A program made the position numbers and the translations under genes. Below, in pieces: positions 1-8,571 of a stretch of DNA of 64,000 bases (positions are counted from its first letter, which is position 1; each line of letters opens with the position of its first letter). Source of the DNA: Marinicellulosiphila megalodicopiae (GTDB lineage: Bacteria > Pseudomonadota > Gammaproteobacteria > Pseudomonadales > Natronospirillaceae); NCBI RefSeq assembly GCF_045862395.1, contig NZ_AP023087.1, forward strand, positions 3,472,001 through 3,536,000. Direction: 5' to 3'. The notes below the pieces were generated by a model that was given only the letters and a program-made list of their open reading frames with translations, was not told where the DNA came from and did not search any database.

Positions 1-168
1 TTGTGTAACTGGTTCATCTAAAACAGTACTGCTAGATTCAGGCGCTATTACAGGCACTGTTATTGATGACCCTGACCCAGAATTAGTTTCAGGTTTGACT
101 TCTGGAGTATCGTTACATGCTAGTAGCATGCTAGTCATAACAAGACCAATTATGTATTTATTCATCAT
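1..168 (-). CDS. Putative lipoprotein, N-terminal part (cut by window edge)
   Basis: The reading frame runs leftward from an ATG-ATG pair at 163-168 and stays open to base 1, giving 56 residues of a longer protein. The start has a purine-rich AAGGAA stretch just upstream, better spaced for the second ATG. The N-terminus is a lipoprotein signal peptide: a lysine at residue 4, a hydrophobic run, then a lipobox LLAC with the lipid-accepting cysteine at residue 18. The mature part begins with a low-complexity Pro/Ser/Thr/Glu linker, typical of a tether in an envelope lipoprotein. The functional domain lies outside the window, so no function can be given. Confidence 0.6.
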   Translation of the reverse strand, partial: MMNKYIIGLVMTSMLLACNDTPEVKPETNSGSGSSITVPVIAPESSSTVLDEPVTQ

Positions 169-385
169 TTTTCCTTCATGTTTAAAAATAGTTAAAAGTT
201 TATAAAAGTTTATAAAAGAACGCTTCATAAGGTCCTTAAAATTTCGGGATAATTTTAATCAGTTTCCAATACATTAACAATTAAAGATCAGCGTAAAAAA
301 GCACATCCAACAATACAAAAACAATCCAACTAACTAAGTGAACATGCCTAACTTACACAAACCATGCTAACGTTCAAAACAGATA
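169..385. other. Intergenic region with a short tandem repeat, no gene seen
   Basis: This AT-rich gap separates the lipoprotein start from the rlmJ stop. It holds a short direct repeat of AGTTTATAAA near 198-218 and probably the lipoprotein promoter. No open frame or RNA gene was recognised. Confidence 0.4.
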
Positions 386-1246
386 TTACTCTGCAGCCCA
401 CACATCACACTTAAATCCACCTTTGCCATTTTGACCAACGGCATCGGCCAGTTTAGGCAACAACAATTGCATTTTCTTAAACAACGTCCAAGGCGGATTC
501 ACGACAATCATACCCGACGCATTCATGCCATCTTGCGTGTCATCAATATTCACAGCCAATTCAAATCGCTGAATATTTTTCACGCCGCCAGATTTTAAAC
601 GTCGCTCCATTCTTAAAATGCGTTCACGTTCAACAACCGGATACCAAATCACATAAGTGCCTGCATTGAATTTTTTATACGCATCTACTACTGAACTTAC
701 TACTTGGTCATACTCTGTTTTCACTTCATAAGACGGATCAATCAACACAAAACAACGCTTCGATTGCACAGGAATTAACTGTTTTAAACCGTCGTAACCA
801 TTAATATCTTGCACGCGATTTTTCTTGGAGGGCGACACATTTTTACATAAAAACTTATAGTCTTCTGGGTGCAATTCAAACAGCCATGAACGATCTATCG
901 GACGCAAAAATTGTTTGGCAATCCAAGGAGAGCCTGGATAAAAATCTAAATTTTTTAGATTCAAATTAGAATAAAATCCAGTTTTTTGTGCTTTTTGAAT
1001 CACTTCAAAATAGTTGTTCAATTCTGGAAATTCAGATGGCTTAATTAATCCAATACCACCTGCATATTCTTTTAATTTTTGTGCTTGATCGGAATTAATC
1101 GAATACATACCCGCACCACTGTGAGTATCAATGTACTCAAAAGGCTTCTCTTTTTTTAAAAAATGTTCAAATATTTCAACACAAATAAGGTGCTTTAGTA
1201 CATCCGCATAATTGCCAGCATGGAAGGAATGACGATAACTTAACAA
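386..1246 (-). CDS. rlmJ: 23S rRNA (adenine(2030)-N6)-methyltransferase RlmJ
   Basis: RlmJ uses S-adenosylmethionine to methylate A2030 of 23S rRNA. The N-terminus LLSYRHSFHAGNYADVLKH is nearly identical to the family signature, and DTHSGAG, YPGSPWIAKQFLR and the C-terminal SGMIVVNPPW are also family motifs. An ATG at 1300 would add 18 residues absent from relatives. I place the start at the TTG at 1244-1246 because it aligns with the E. coli first residue and has an AGGA element 8 bases upstream, giving 286 residues against about 280 in E. coli. The catalytic motif usually written DPPY reads DPSY here. The gene is divergent from typA and appears monocistronic. Confidence 0.93.
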   Translation of the reverse strand: MLSYRHSFHAGNYADVLKHLICVEIFEHFLKKEKPFEYIDTHSGAGMYSINSDQAQKLKEYAGGIGLIKPSEFPELNNYFEVIQKAQKTGFYSNLNLKNLDFYPGSPWIAKQFLRPIDRSWLFELHPEDYKFLCKNVSPSKKNRVQDINGYDGLKQLIPVQSKRCFVLIDPSYEVKTEYDQVVSSVVDAYKKFNAGTYVIWYPVVERERILRMERRLKSGGVKNIQRFELAVNIDDTQDGMNASGMIVVNPPWTLFKKMQLLLPKLADAVGQNGKGGFKCDVWAAE

Positions 1247-1363
1247 GGCAAATTTCCTAGTGATTGGGAGAGGCGCGCATTGTGCAATAGCCCAAATCAA
1301 AGGGCAATAACTGTCTAAATTTAAATTTTGTCAACATCAATTTACACTAAACACATTAAAATA

Positions 1364-1392
1364 CAGATTTTCCAAAACATAACAGGTATAAT
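1364..1392 (+). promoter_or_regulatory. Probable typA promoter
   Basis: A consensus -10 hexamer TATAAT lies at 1387-1392, about 70 bases before the typA start. The -35 region at 1364-1369 is poor, so the promoter call rests mostly on the -10 and its position. Confidence 0.4.
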
Positions 1393-1460
1393 GCGCGCCA
1401 AATTTTAACCCTTTCAATGTTTGTGCTTTGGTACAGTATTGAGTTATTTGAGAAGAACTA

Positions 1461-3281
1461 ATGAGCACAGATATACAGTCTATCCGTAACGTTGCAATTA
1501 TTGCCCACGTCGATCACGGTAAAACAACACTTGTTGATAAACTTTTAAGCCAATCCGGTACTTTGGATCGTCGTGATGACGGCGCTGAACGTATCATGGA
1601 TTCAAACGATCAAGAAAAAGAGCGTGGCATCACGATCTTGGCAAAAAATACAGCGATCAGCTACAACGGTACGCGTATTAACATCGTAGACACACCAGGT
1701 CACGCCGATTTCGGTGGTGAGGTTGAACGTGTATTATCGATGGTTGATTCGGTTTTACTATTGGTTGATGCCGTTGATGGTCCTATGCCACAAACGCGTT
1801 TCGTAACACAAAAAGCGTTCGAGCAAGGCTTGAAGCCAATTGTTGTTATCAACAAAATTGACCGTCCAGGCGCACGTCCTGACTGGGTTGTAGATGAAAT
1901 TTTCGACTTATTTGATCGTTTAGGCGCAACCGATGAGCAACTTGATTTCCCAATCATGTACGCATCAGCATTAAACGGCATTGCTGGTTACGAACCTGAT
2001 CAAATGGCTGATGATATGACGCCATTATTCGAAACTATTTTAGATAAAGTACCGGCTCCTGAAGTGGATGTTGACGGTCCTTTCCAAATGCAAATCTCTG
2101 CACTTGATTACAACAGCTATGTGGGTGTAATTGGTGTTGGCCGTGTTACTCGCGGTACTGCAAAAATCAACGAGCCATTGATCATTGTTGACGCGAAAGG
2201 CGTTGAGCGTAAAGGCCGTATCCAAAAAATCATGGGTTACTTAGGTTTAGAACGTATTGAAGTTAATGAAGCCGTTGCCGGTGAAATCGTTTGTGTAACG
2301 GGTATTGACCCATTAAGCATTTCAGATACGATTTGTCATCCAAGTAAAGTTGAAGCAATGAAAGCGCTTAGCGTTGACGAGCCAACTGTAAGCATGACAT
2401 TCCAAGTAAACGATTCACCGTTTGCTGGTAAAGAAGGTAAGTTTGTTACTACTCGTAACATCGCAGACCGTCTAGAAAAAGAATTAATCCACAACGTTGC
2501 ATTACGTGTTGAACCAGGCGAAACACCTGATAAGTTCAAAGTATCTGGCCGTGGTGAGCTACATTTATCTGTATTAATTGAATCTATGCGTCGTGAAGGT
2601 TTCGAATTAGCCTTATCTCGTGCACAGGTTGTTCAAAAAGAAGTAGACGGTAAATTAGTTGAACCATACGAAAACGTAATCATTGATGTTGAAGATGAAC
2701 ATCAAGGTGCGGTAATGGAAGAAATGGGTATTCGTAAAGCTGACTTAACCAACATGGTTTTAGATGGTAAAGGTCGTACGCGTTTAGAATTCATGATGCC
2801 TGCACGTGGCTTGATTGGTTTCCGTTCACAGTTCATGACGATGACGTCAGGTTCTGGTATTTTGACTTCTATCTTTGATCACTTCGGTGAAGTTAAAGGT
2901 GGTGATATTGGTCAGCGTCAAAACGGCGTATTGATTTCAATGGCAACAGGTAAAGTATTAGGCTTCTCATTGTTCACATTACAAGAACGTGGTCGTTTAT
3001 TCTTAGGTCCAAACGTTGAAGTTTATGAAGGCCAAGTATTAGGTATTCATAGCCGTAGCAACGATTTAGCCGTTAACCCGACTAAAGGTAAGCAGTTAAC
3101 CAACGTTCGTGCATCAGGTACGGATGAAGCAATTAACTTAACACCACCTATCAAAATGACGCTAGAGCAAGCTTTAGAGTTTATTGATGATGATGAGTTA
3201 GTAGAAGTAACACCTGAGTCAATTCGTATCCGTAAAAAATACTTAACAGACAACGAACGTAAGCGTTCAGGTCGTAAGTAA
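1461..3281 (+). CDS. typA: Ribosome-associated GTPase TypA/BipA
   Basis: TypA/BipA is a translational GTPase related to EF-G. It binds the ribosome and helps 50S assembly and growth under stress, notably cold. The 606 residues match the family length. GTPase motifs are all present: AHVDHGKT (15-22), the switch segment around RGITI, DTPGH (77-81) and NKID (131-134). They are followed by EF-G-like domains and the family C-terminal region, including the SGRGELHLS segment. The start ATG at 1461 follows AGAAG. It is followed by a possible hairpin terminator and then obg on the same strand. Confidence 0.97.
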   Translation: MSTDIQSIRNVAIIAHVDHGKTTLVDKLLSQSGTLDRRDDGAERIMDSNDQEKERGITILAKNTAISYNGTRINIVDTPGHADFGGEVERVLSMVDSVLLLVDAVDGPMPQTRFVTQKAFEQGLKPIVVINKIDRPGARPDWVVDEIFDLFDRLGATDEQLDFPIMYASALNGIAGYEPDQMADDMTPLFETILDKVPAPEVDVDGPFQMQISALDYNSYVGVIGVGRVTRGTAKINEPLIIVDAKGVERKGRIQKIMGYLGLERIEVNEAVAGEIVCVTGIDPLSISDTICHPSKVEAMKALSVDEPTVSMTFQVNDSPFAGKEGKFVTTRNIADRLEKELIHNVALRVEPGETPDKFKVSGRGELHLSVLIESMRREGFELALSRAQVVQKEVDGKLVEPYENVIIDVEDEHQGAVMEEMGIRKADLTNMVLDGKGRTRLEFMMPARGLIGFRSQFMTMTSGSGILTSIFDHFGEVKGGDIGQRQNGVLISMATGKVLGFSLFTLQERGRLFLGPNVEVYEGQVLGIHSRSNDLAVNPTKGKQLTNVRASGTDEAINLTPPIKMTLEQALEFIDDDELVEVTPESIRIRKKYLTDNERKRSGRK

Positions 3282-3304
3282 ATACTACTAATATAGAATC
3301 CTTT

Positions 3305-3358
3305 CAGCCTTCGGGTATTAAATGTGTTTAACACAGTTAATAGTCGCAAGGCTGTTTC
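3305..3358 (+). terminator. Possible terminator after typA
   Basis: CAGCCTT at 3305-3311 pairs with AAGGCTG at 3348-3354 and is followed by TTT. The long loop contains its own small palindrome TGTGTTTAACACA, so the structure would be a branched hairpin. The long loop makes this only a moderate call. Confidence 0.4.
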
Positions 3359-3429
3359 TCTATCTTAAGCAGTAAAAAAGTTTAAATTGTAAAACCCATT
3401 CGTAGTAATAGTTAATTAGAGAGTAGATC

Positions 3430-4635
3430 ATGAAGTTTGTCGATGAAGCCAGTGTAAGTGTTGAAGCCGGAAAAGGTGGCGATGGCTGCATGAGTTTTTT
3501 GCGTGAAAAATATAAAGCGAAAGGCGGTCCAAATGGTGGGGACGGCGGAGACGGCGGCCACATATTCGTAAAGGCCGACGAAAACGTGAACACTCTAGTT
3601 GATTATCGTTACGTACGTCAGTATCACGCACAATCTGGTGAGCCAGGTCGCGGTCGTGAAATGACAGGTCACAAAGGTGAAGATGAAGTTCTCATATTAC
3701 CTGTTGGCACCACTATTATTGATGAAGACACAGAAGAAGTATTAGCGGATTTAACCTTCCACGGTCACGAAGTGAAAATATGCCAAGGCGGTTTTCACGG
3801 CTTAGGTAACACCCGTTTTAAATCCAGTGTTAACCGTGCACCGCGCCAATTTTCAAAAGGCTCTTTAGGTGAATCACGCAACATCAAATTAGAATTAAAA
3901 GTGATGGCAGATGTTGGATTGTTAGGTTTACCTAACGCGGGTAAATCAACATTCATTCGTCAAGTCAGCTCTGCAAAACCAAAAGTAGCCGATTACCCGT
4001 TTACAACCTTAGTGCCAAACCTAGGTGTAGTTCGTGCAGGCCCATATAAAAGTTTCGTATTAGCGGATATTCCAGGTCTTATTGAAGGCGCATCAGAAGG
4101 CGCTGGTCTTGGTATTCGTTTCTTAAAACATCTTGTTCGTACTCGTATTTTATTACACCTTGTTGATATGGCACCGTTTGATGAGTCTGATCCTGGTGAA
4201 CATGCGAAAACAATCGTACGTGAATTAAAACGTTTCAGCCCAGAATTGGCAAAACGCGAAAGATGGTTAGTACTCAACAAAACCGATTTAATTCCTGAAG
4301 ACGAATTAAAAGCACGCTGCCAGCATGTTGTAGACGCACTAGGTCACACTGGGCCGGTATTCCACATCAGTGCCATTAAAGGCAACGGCTGTGAAGGCCT
4401 TGTGATGCAGTTAATGGAATTCATCGAACAATACAAAGAACAAATGGACAACAACGAAGATTACGCTCAAGCACAAAACGAGCATCGTGAAATTGTTGAA
4501 CAAGAAGCGCGCGAACGTATTGAAACCCTTGCATTGGCAAGACGCGCAAAACGCAAAGCATTGCAAGAGCAAGGCATCGAAGACGATGAAGATTATGACG
4601 ACGACGATTTTGATGTCGACGTACAATACGTTTAA
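3430..4635 (+). CDS. obg: GTPase Obg/CgtA
   Basis: Obg is an essential GTPase acting in 50S ribosomal subunit maturation and the stringent response. The 401-residue product has the glycine-rich Obg fold at 1-158 (KGGDGCMSFLREK, GGPNGGDGGDGG), then the GTPase domain with GLPNAGKS (166-173), DIPG (213-216) and NKTD near 283. It ends in a very acidic tail rich in Asp and Glu, which is common in gammaproteobacterial Obg. The ATG at 3430 has a GAGAGTAG element just upstream. rplU and rpmA, which often precede obg, are not next to it here; proB follows 27 bases downstream. Confidence 0.97.
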   Translation: MKFVDEASVSVEAGKGGDGCMSFLREKYKAKGGPNGGDGGDGGHIFVKADENVNTLVDYRYVRQYHAQSGEPGRGREMTGHKGEDEVLILPVGTTIIDEDTEEVLADLTFHGHEVKICQGGFHGLGNTRFKSSVNRAPRQFSKGSLGESRNIKLELKVMADVGLLGLPNAGKSTFIRQVSSAKPKVADYPFTTLVPNLGVVRAGPYKSFVLADIPGLIEGASEGAGLGIRFLKHLVRTRILLHLVDMAPFDESDPGEHAKTIVRELKRFSPELAKRERWLVLNKTDLIPEDELKARCQHVVDALGHTGPVFHISAIKGNGCEGLVMQLMEFIEQYKEQMDNNEDYAQAQNEHREIVEQEARERIETLALARRAKRKALQEQGIEDDEDYDDDDFDVDVQYV

Positions 4636-4662
4636 TTCCCTTTCTGATTAGAAATTAGATAC

Positions 4663-5760
4663 ATGAAAAAACAACGTTGGATCATAAAAATAGGCAGCGC
4701 ACTGTTAACACAAAACGGTGCCGGTCTAGACGAAGTGCGCATTAAAGATTGGTGCGCACAAATGGCAAATTTACGCAGCAATGATATTGAAGTCATTTTA
4801 GTATCCTCTGGTGCCGTTGCCGTTGGCATGAGCCATTTAGACTGGAAAACACGCCCAGAACAAATGGCTAAATTGCAAGCCGCCGCCGCCATTGGTCAAA
4901 CCAAACTCGTTCAATTTTACGAACAATGCTTTAACGCACACCAAATGCACAGCGCTCAAATTCTGCTTACCCATGATGATTTAGCCAACCGCACCCGTTA
5001 TTTAAACGCAAAAGCCGCACTAGAAGCCCTTCTAGAACTAGGCATCATCCCAATTATTAACGAAAACGACACCGTGGTTACCGACGAAATTCGCTTTGGT
5101 GACAACGACACATTAGGCGCACTGGTTGCCAACTTAATGGTTGCCGATCGTTTAATTATTTTGACCGATCAATTGGGATTATTTAACAAAGATCCACGCA
5201 GCAACCCAGACGCCACATTAATAGAACAAGCCAACGCCAGCGATTCCGACATTGCATTAATGGCAACCGGCGGTGGTGCATTAGGTCGTGGCGGTATGAT
5301 CACAAAAATCCGCGCAGCAAAATTAGCCGCAAGATCCGGTGCCAATACCAATATTGCATCAGGCATGGAAAAAGACGTCATCGTGCGTTTATTTAAAGGC
5401 GAAAAACTCGGTACATTATTACTAGCGGACCAAGAACCCATTAATGCACGCAAACAATGGATTGCAGGACACCTACAAACCAAAGGCACATTAATGGTAG
5501 ATAGCGGCGCACACCAAGCCATTAAAAATCATAAAAGCGTATTACCCGTTGGGATTATTTCATCAAGCGGATCGTTTTTACGCGGCGAAGTCGTCAGCCT
5601 TGCAGACGAATCAGGTAAAATATTTGGCCGTGGCTTAAGTAATTACAGCGCCACTGATCTACAACAAATTATTGGCCAACCCACCGCACAAATCAGTAAA
5701 ACACTAGGTTACGCATGTGATAACGAAATAATTCACTGCGACAATTTAGTTTACCTTTAA
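4663..5760 (+). CDS. proB: Glutamate 5-kinase
   Basis: ProB phosphorylates L-glutamate with ATP, the first and feedback-controlled step of proline synthesis. The 365 residues match the E. coli length of 367. The amino-acid-kinase domain covers about 1-260, with IKIGSALLT at the start, the substrate-binding NENDTV and the ATGGGALGRGGM loop. A PUA domain follows from about 275 to 355, with the family GIISSSGSFLRGEVV segment. Close spacing to obg suggests shared transcription, and the obg-proB pair recurs in gammaproteobacteria. It marks the left border of the accessory insert that follows. Confidence 0.96.
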   Translation: MKKQRWIIKIGSALLTQNGAGLDEVRIKDWCAQMANLRSNDIEVILVSSGAVAVGMSHLDWKTRPEQMAKLQAAAAIGQTKLVQFYEQCFNAHQMHSAQILLTHDDLANRTRYLNAKAALEALLELGIIPIINENDTVVTDEIRFGDNDTLGALVANLMVADRLIILTDQLGLFNKDPRSNPDATLIEQANASDSDIALMATGGGALGRGGMITKIRAAKLAARSGANTNIASGMEKDVIVRLFKGEKLGTLLLADQEPINARKQWIAGHLQTKGTLMVDSGAHQAIKNHKSVLPVGIISSSGSFLRGEVVSLADESGKIFGRGLSNYSATDLQQIIGQPTAQISKTLGYACDNEIIHCDNLVYL

Positions 5761-5807
5761 ACACACAATTAAATTCAAATCAGAATAACATTAACTAAGT
5801 CACTAGA

Positions 5808-5851
5808 TTGACAAGGCCAGTAGTATTAGAATGACAGTAAATCTAATACTA
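5808..5851 (+). promoter_or_regulatory. Promoter -35 element and 10-bp inverted repeat in the leader of the NUDIX/radical SAM operon
   Basis: TTGACA at 5808-5813 is a perfect -35 hexamer. Downstream, TAGTATTAGA (5821-5830) and TCTAATACTA (5842-5851) are an exact 10-bp inverted repeat around an 11-base loop. The left arm covers the spot where a -10 would lie; TAGAAT at 5827 is a candidate, although its 13-base spacing is short. An operator for a repressor, or an RNA hairpin in the leader, would both fit. Confidence 0.5.
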
Positions 5852-5919
5852 AATTTACCTCCTCATATCTATCATTAAATACTTTAATTTATCTGAATAA
5901 TAAAATTGCGAGACGTATT

Positions 5920-6513
5920 ATGAGTAAACACCAAGAACACATCGTATGCATTAAATCCGAGAAAGTTAAACACCGCGAATATGGATTTGTTGATTATGAA
6001 CTTAAAAACAGTGACCTTATGCTTGGGCAAAGAGCTGCTTTAGAAAACGATGATGAATTTCGTCAACTTCTACCCGTTTCAATTTTCACACATAAAGGCA
6101 AAGTATGGGCATACGAACGCACATCTAAAGGAGGAGAAAGCCGGCTCCACAATAAAATTGCTGTAGCTGTTGGTGGGCACTGGGATTTAGCAGATCTTGT
6201 TATCAAAGATAGCGTAATTGACCTAAAAACATCACTTACTCAAACGATGGCACGTGAACTTGAAGAAGAAATAAACTTAACTTCTAAAATAGTAAATACT
6301 ATTGAACTAGAGAAAAAAGTTTGCTCTGATGAGACTGAAGTCGATAGACATCATATTGCAGTAGTATATGTACATGAACTTGATGGAAAAGGTATTGAAT
6401 CATCCGAAGACCAGTTAAAAACTGTTGGTTTTGTATCTCCTGAAGAATTACTTTCAGGGAATTATAACATTGAACCATGGGCGAAGATTATTTGCGAAAT
6501 TCTTGTCAAATAA
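5920..6513 (+). CDS. NUDIX hydrolase family protein
   Basis: NUDIX enzymes cleave nucleoside diphosphates linked to another group. The 197 residues carry a recognisable NUDIX box: GGHWDLA at 85-91 followed by RELEEEINL at 112-120, which supplies the metal-binding glutamates. Asn replaces the usual late Gly. The layout, with an N-terminal strand region, a VSIFTHKGKVWAYER segment and the box near the middle, resembles the group annotated as predicted NUDIX phosphoesterases. No signal peptide or membrane helix is seen. It is the first gene of an apparent three-gene operon and is 44 bases from the next. The substrate is unknown. Inference: it could make or destroy a nucleotide signal used by its partners. 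Confidence 0.75.
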   Translation: MSKHQEHIVCIKSEKVKHREYGFVDYELKNSDLMLGQRAALENDDEFRQLLPVSIFTHKGKVWAYERTSKGGESRLHNKIAVAVGGHWDLADLVIKDSVIDLKTSLTQTMARELEEEINLTSKIVNTIELEKKVCSDETEVDRHHIAVVYVHELDGKGIESSEDQLKTVGFVSPEELLSGNYNIEPWAKIICEILVK

Positions 6514-6557
6514 TATCATTACATAAGACCAAAATATAAACAGATAGGGAGTTTCAT

Positions 6558-7400
6558 ATGTCAATATTCACTTTTTTTAATAAAGAAAAGACTAGCACTT
6601 CAGCTTTACCTGAAAAAATATATATTGCCGATCAGCTAACTTATAGAAAAGACACATTGAAATTGCTATTAGTAAATTATGGCGATTTCATTGGTTCACG
6701 TAATCTATGGCAACTTTACCTATCATTAACAATAACTTTCCTAATAACTTTTCTAACTGGTGACCAAAAGATCATTGGTGATCTAACACCTCAAAATCTA
6801 TTCATAAACTTCGGGTTTATAACCTCAACTGGGTTTTTCATTTACACATTCTATAGATTCATTTCTAAAGAAGACCCTGTAAAACTACTAGAGAGCGAAC
6901 TATATACAAATTACATTAATAAACCCGACAAGAACTCTTTATTTATTATTAAGCGCCAAATTAACAATGTGGATCAAATTTTAGTATTCAAATCAAACAA
7001 ATGGAATTGTTTTTTTCTACCTTACGTTAAAATCTCATCAAATGATCACCACTCCGATTCAAAGAAAAAAATTGCTGGTTACTTAAATTACTCGCAAGAA
7101 GAGATTATTATTGAAATGTTAATGGACAAACATGAAACAAGTGTCAAATATCACCCTCAAGATAATGTTGTCAAAGAATTCCACAATTATTATTATCATT
7201 TGACACATACTGGCTCAAATATAGAAAATGACATTTCAAAAAAAGATTCATTTAAAGTTGGCGACAGAAATTATGAATGGAAAACATTAGATGAGTTAGA
7301 AGAGCATGAGCTTACCAAAGAAAAAAATAAAGATGTTTTATTAATATTAAGGGACAACATAATTGACTTTATTTCACATTCGAACACTTTCACAAAATGA
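6558..7400 (+). CDS. Two-helix membrane protein with NUDIX-like C-terminal domain
   Basis: The 280-residue product has two predicted membrane helices at about 50-67 and 81-102, then a cytosolic domain from about 125. That domain resembles a NUDIX fold: FIIKRQINNVDQILVFKSNKWNC near the start, a central helix KIAGYLNYSQEEIIIEM where the box should be, and an ending YEWKTLDELEEHELTKEKNKDV of the kind found at NUDIX C-termini. The catalytic REUxEE signature is missing, so it probably binds rather than hydrolyses. The architecture recalls the TM-NUDIX effectors described among CBASS systems, but no cyclase partner is present. GGGAG upstream supports the start. The stop overlaps the next start as ATGA. 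Base composition is clearly AT-richer than in proB. Confidence 0.6.
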   Translation: MSIFTFFNKEKTSTSALPEKIYIADQLTYRKDTLKLLLVNYGDFIGSRNLWQLYLSLTITFLITFLTGDQKIIGDLTPQNLFINFGFITSTGFFIYTFYRFISKEDPVKLLESELYTNYINKPDKNSLFIIKRQINNVDQILVFKSNKWNCFFLPYVKISSNDHHSDSKKKIAGYLNYSQEEIIIEMLMDKHETSVKYHPQDNVVKEFHNYYYHLTHTGSNIENDISKKDSFKVGDRNYEWKTLDELEEHELTKEKNKDVLLILRDNIIDFISHSNTFTK

Positions 7401-8521
7401 AGTCTATACTAGATATTATTTGGAACATAACCCTTATTTGCCCTTGGGATTGTGAATTCTGTTGCACTGATGCTGTACATGTTTCGCAAGAAAAAAATTC
7501 AATCATTGCTCGTGAGCATTCGCTTAAAAAAACTTCTATAATTACAAATGACTTATCCGAAAAATTTAAAGCCCTATACCCCAATATTGAGCCATCCATT
7601 TTTGATTTGACATTAATTGATCGCCAAGAGAAAGGGATCGAATTAGCTTTAGAAGAAAAAATAAATATACTCAAAAACATAGAAGGGTATGATGTGAAGA
7701 TTGATTTCGCTGGAGGTGACCCACTGTCATGTTATGAGAACTTTTTGTTGATTCAAGAAGCATCCAAAAGATTTGGAAAAGAGAATATCTCGATAACATC
7801 AACCGGATACTTTATAAAAAAGTACGGAATTGAAAAACTAGCTAATATAATTGGCGAGTATGAATTCACTTATGATGAAGTACATAAAACCCAACCATGC
7901 ACTAGACCAAAAGGTTACAACAGCTCTAACATTAAGATTGCCAGTCAATTTTCAAAATTCGGAGTCAAAACGAAAGCACAACTCCCTCTCCACGAAGGGA
8001 ATCTCGACAATAACTCAATTCAAAAAATTTATAATACTTTAAAGCAATATAACATTGATGAATTATTAATTATGAGAACATTTCCAGTTGGCAGAGGCAT
8101 TAATTATTTAAGTAATAACAAAATAGATAAAAAAACTATAAAATCTGCAATAACAAACTTCAAAAAATTAGAAGACAAAAAAAACACGAGAATTAGATTG
8201 CAATGTGCTCTCAAGCATTTAATCGAACCTACTCCCGACAATCCTTGCGATATGCTTAGAGAATCTTTCGGCATCAATTTCAGAGGAGACTTATTGTTAA
8301 GTGCTTGGGCAAACAATGAACATGGATTACCATTGCACGACTCTTTCATATTAGGAAGAATTCATAAAGAAAGTTTTTTAGATATTTCAATCACCCCAAA
8401 CTTTATTGAACTAGCAAAACGAATGAATGAAAATCATGGTCACTGTAAAATATTCAGTTTCATGAATGGAGAAAAAAACAGAAATTCACTATTTTCTAAA
8501 ACAGACCCACTATATTCATAA
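7397..8521 (+). CDS. Radical SAM enzyme with cysteine-containing C-terminal (SPASM/twitch-like) region
   Basis: Radical SAM enzymes use a 4Fe-4S cluster to split S-adenosylmethionine and start radical chemistry. The cluster motif CPWDCEFC (C15, C19, C22) is of the CxxxCxxC type, and FAGGDP (104-109) corresponds to the SAM-binding GGE motif. The C-terminal part has Cys270, Cys284 and Cys350 and a segment GINFRGDLLLSAW followed by ILGRIHKESFLDI, which resembles a SPASM or twitch region that would hold an extra cluster. The length is 374 residues. Its ATG overlaps the stop of the membrane protein gene, so the two are translationally coupled. No small precursor peptide gene was found next to it. 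The substrate is not known. Confidence 0.78.
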   Translation: MKSILDIIWNITLICPWDCEFCCTDAVHVSQEKNSIIAREHSLKKTSIITNDLSEKFKALYPNIEPSIFDLTLIDRQEKGIELALEEKINILKNIEGYDVKIDFAGGDPLSCYENFLLIQEASKRFGKENISITSTGYFIKKYGIEKLANIIGEYEFTYDEVHKTQPCTRPKGYNSSNIKIASQFSKFGVKTKAQLPLHEGNLDNNSIQKIYNTLKQYNIDELLIMRTFPVGRGINYLSNNKIDKKTIKSAITNFKKLEDKKNTRIRLQCALKHLIEPTPDNPCDMLRESFGINFRGDLLLSAWANNEHGLPLHDSFILGRIHKESFLDISITPNFIELAKRMNENHGHCKIFSFMNGEKNRNSLFSKTDPLYS

Positions 8522-8543
8522 GCTATACTTGTTTGAATTTTTC

Positions 8544-8571
8544 AAAAAGGTGCAACTAAAAAGGTGCAACT
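8544..8571. repeat. Exact 14-bp tandem repeat, two copies
   Basis: AAAAAGGTGCAACT occurs at 8544-8557 and again at 8558-8571 with no spacer, starting 22 bases after the radical SAM stop. It may reflect slippage or an insertion scar. Confidence 0.6.

Noticed and set aside
1247..1300. N-terminal extension of RlmJ from an ATG at 1300
   Set aside because: The 18 added residues do not exist in relatives; the TTG at 1246 matches the conserved start and has a ribosome site.
3047..3349. 100-codon minus-strand frame over the end of typA
   Set aside because: It overlaps the conserved typA C-terminus and has no ribosome site or family match.
5169..5522. 117-codon minus-strand frame inside proB
   Set aside because: It is antisense to the conserved ATP loop of ProB and shows no protein-like features.
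5920..8521. Calling the NUDIX/TM/radical SAM cassette a CBASS or viperin system
   Set aside because: No CD-NTase (cyclase) gene is present, and the radical SAM enzyme lacks the surrounding sequence and nucleotide kinase neighbour typical of viperin loci. Only architectural resemblance remains.
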